Assembly (NCBI RefSeq): GCF_003967595.1
Contig: NZ_BIFW01000001.1
Location: 248,001 to 312,000, forward strand
DNA: 64,000 nt
Direction: 5' to 3'
Source of the DNA: Companilactobacillus musae
GTDB lineage: Bacteria; Bacillota; Bacilli; Lactobacillales; Lactobacillaceae
Shown piece by piece: positions 63,561 through 64,000 of the stretch (the stretch's first letter is position 1; the number at the start of each line of letters is the position of its first letter). The notes under the pieces were generated by a model. The model ran no database searches and was not told where the DNA came from. It saw only the letters and a program-made list of their open reading frames with translations. The translations under genes were made by a program, and so were the position numbers.

Positions 63561-64000
63561 TTAATTATTTATTTCATCATTAGCATTAGCTTGATTCAAC
63601 TTATCACATTCAATAATCAATTGATTGGTTTCTTTTTCCGGAGCTAATTTCATTGAATACTTACGTCCATATTCAATCATCGTATGATGAGCTCGATGTA
63701 ATTCTTCAGGCTTTAACACACTAACAATCTTTTTTTCAACTTGTAAAGGATTAGCTTTTTGATCAACAAAATGTAATCGTTTAGAGATTGCTGAAACGTG
63801 TGTATCAACAGCAAAGGTTGGTTGATTGAAAACATCGCTTAAAACAACATTGGCTGTTTTTCTCCCTGCTCCAGGCAAGGCCATAATTCCCTTACGTGTT
63901 TCAGGTACAATGTCATTTAATTCCTCATGAACTACTTGAGCCGTTTTAATAATATTCTTAGCTTTATTATGAAATAATCCGACGCTTTTAATGATCTGTT
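63561..64000 (-). CDS. nth: Endonuclease III without the iron-sulfur cysteines (5' end beyond window)
   Basis: The C-terminal 146 residues are present; the gene continues past the right edge. The helix-hairpin-helix LPGAGRKTANVVL with the catalytic Lys, and VDTHVSAISKRL with the catalytic Asp, are intact. In most Nth proteins four Cys in the last 30 residues hold a 4Fe-4S cluster. Here that part reads YGRKYSMKLAPEKETNQ and then LIIECDKLNQ, with a single Cys. It is therefore a cluster-free glycosylase/AP lyase, plausible in iron-sparing lactobacilli. Confidence 0.88.
   Translation of the reverse strand, partial: QIIKSVGLFHNKAKNIIKTAQVVHEELNDIVPETRKGIMALPGAGRKTANVVLSDVFNQPTFAVDTHVSAISKRLHFVDQKANPLQVEKKIVSVLKPEELHRAHHTMIEYGRKYSMKLAPEKETNQLIIECDKLNQANANDEINN

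Overview
The window is an AT-rich stretch of a Firmicutes chromosome. The gene set (RqcH/FbpA, LspA-RluD-PyrR, an EbsA-like protein, GpsB beside YpsA and RecU-PBP1A, type B RNase P RNA, SLAP-like surface proteins, a MupG-MurQ-MurP cluster) points to a lactobacillus. The Companilactobacillus (L. alimentarius/farciminis) group is my best guess, but that is inference. I saw no tRNA, rRNA, CRISPR array or complete prophage.

Layout. 1-3.1 kb: a muropeptide recycling operon (mupG, murQ, murP cut by the window edge). 3.4-5.9 kb: ogt and recQ. 6.3-14.6 kb: an accessory stretch with a metallophosphoesterase, a DHA2 exporter divergent from its TetR regulator, a two-helix small membrane protein, a CPBP protease broken at a nine-base homopolymer, a secreted Ig-like/WxL-like protein, and a MarR-GNAT protein fused to an extra helical tail. 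14.6-19.8 kb: an SDR-MFS-PEBP operon divergent from a LysR regulator, then a permease. 19.8-25 kb: a P-type ATPase lacking the TM6 calcium-site Asp, a HAD phosphatase and a secreted NlpC/P60 hydrolase. 25-28 kb: an operon of NAD(P)-binding proteins whose promoter matches the LysR-side promoter with identical spacing, so the two operons probably share a regulator.

28-35.3 kb is a defence island: a Doc toxin with an AbrB-like antitoxin, and a complete four-gene Wadjet-like (JetABCD) SMC system. 35.4-38.3 kb is a Ca/Mn P-type ATPase under a yybP-ykoY (Mn) riboswitch. 38.4-40.2 kb looks like a mobile-element remnant with a stand-alone tyrosine recombinase catalytic domain and several strong hairpins. 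40-47 kb: an oxidoreductase, an unknown protein, a membrane-anchored XRE regulator, a CAP-domain secreted protein, DegV and RqcH.

47-54.6 kb is one minus-strand block: EbsA-like, fhs, lspA, rluD, then pyrR and a pair resembling carbamoyl-phosphate synthase subunits. The small subunit has lost its catalytic Cys and His. The large subunit is about 800 residues instead of about 1060, with altered ATP-grasp residues and a collapsed second half. Both frames are intact, so this looks like a maintained pseudoenzyme pair, and it is the most unexpected thing here. 54.6-64 kb: RNase HI-like, lplA, corA, an RlmL/YpsC-type methyltransferase, rnpB, a 39-residue small protein, gpsB with a long Asn-rich tail, ypsA, recU-ponA, and the 3' part of nth, which lacks the iron-sulfur cysteines.
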